This document shows positions 63,906 to 64,000 of a stretch of 64,000 bases of DNA, piece after piece. The position numbers and the translations under genes are program-made. Under the pieces are notes generated by a model. The model did not search any database, was not told the DNA's origin, and saw only the letters and a program-made list of their open reading frames with translations. Location: positions 1,388,501 to 1,452,500 of the forward strand of contig CAUEEP010000750.1 of NCBI GenBank assembly GCA_958450365.1, written 5' to 3'. The stretch's first letter is position 1, and every line of letters begins with the position of its first letter. This DNA comes from Mesorhabditis belari. Its lineage: Eukaryota; Nematoda; Chromadorea; Rhabditida; Rhabditidae.

Positions 63906-64000
63906 GCGACCATTTTTTGGCCTTTTCCCTCAACTCTTTTTCCATACTCTTCACCAAACGGATTAAAGGTGAATTTCACTTCCTTGTGCGGTTAATTTTG

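Overview
The window looks like nuclear DNA from a nematode. The signs are: an interstitial block of the nematode telomere hexamer (TTAGGC, read here as TAAGCC) at 4684-4803; many small introns ending in TTTCAG or TTTTAG, some only about 40 nt; TTCAG acceptors a few bases before several start codons, as expected for spliced-leader trans-splicing; and nematode-style gene families (a Srh/Str-like chemoreceptor, small secreted proteins). The DNA is AT-rich, gene-poor and full of short DNA transposons. All gene models were assembled by hand from splice signals, phase agreement and protein sense; no search was run.

Layout. 1-1044: inverted-repeat elements and an extreme T/G homopolymer tract. 1045-2939 (-): small secreted Cys-rich protein, 5 exons. 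3280-3814: DD37D (maT-type) transposon remnant. 4088-9695 (-): 11-exon secreted or surface protein with CUB-like repeats, a Thr/Ser-rich stalk and a hydrophobic tail, with telomere repeats and minisatellites in its introns. 9.7-14.3 kb: divergent intergenic region packed with repeats. 14365-21221 (+): complete 17-exon SLC2/GLUT-type sugar transporter, 507 aa, introns full of hairpin MITEs. 21.2-26.6 kb: start of a segmental duplication, a truncated first exon of a secreted NTF2/SnoaL-like gene, a degenerate mariner and a full-length mariner with a replaced catalytic residue. 27279-30048 (-): 9-exon serpentine chemoreceptor with one homopolymer frame break. 30.5-31.6 kb: tyrosine-kinase and integrase fragments. 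31.5-34.4 kb: second copy of the segmental duplication. 33634-37568 (+) and 40847-43533 (+): two intact paralogous secreted NTF2/SnoaL-like genes with identical exon phases, followed by a decayed paralog (43800-45004). 46160-46857 (+): start of a small secreted Cys-rich (Ly6-like?) protein. 47.8-49.8 kb: nested transposons. 52096-52317 (+): 73-aa single-TM protein. 53.4-54.7 kb: transposon with a coding minisatellite. 56767-60526 (-): arrestin-domain gene, no end found. 61.1-61.5 kb: Merlin/IS1595-type transposase remnant. 62502-62822: 106-aa orphan ORF. 63.27-63.9 kb: minisatellite with a four-monomer higher-order pattern.

There is no operon-like pathway. The most coherent local theme is a tandem family of small secreted NTF2-fold proteins, two intact, one reduced to its first exon and one a pseudogene, expanded by duplication and broken up by mobile elements. 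The second theme is an unusually readable record of transposition: occupied and empty sites, TA target duplications and elements nested three deep.
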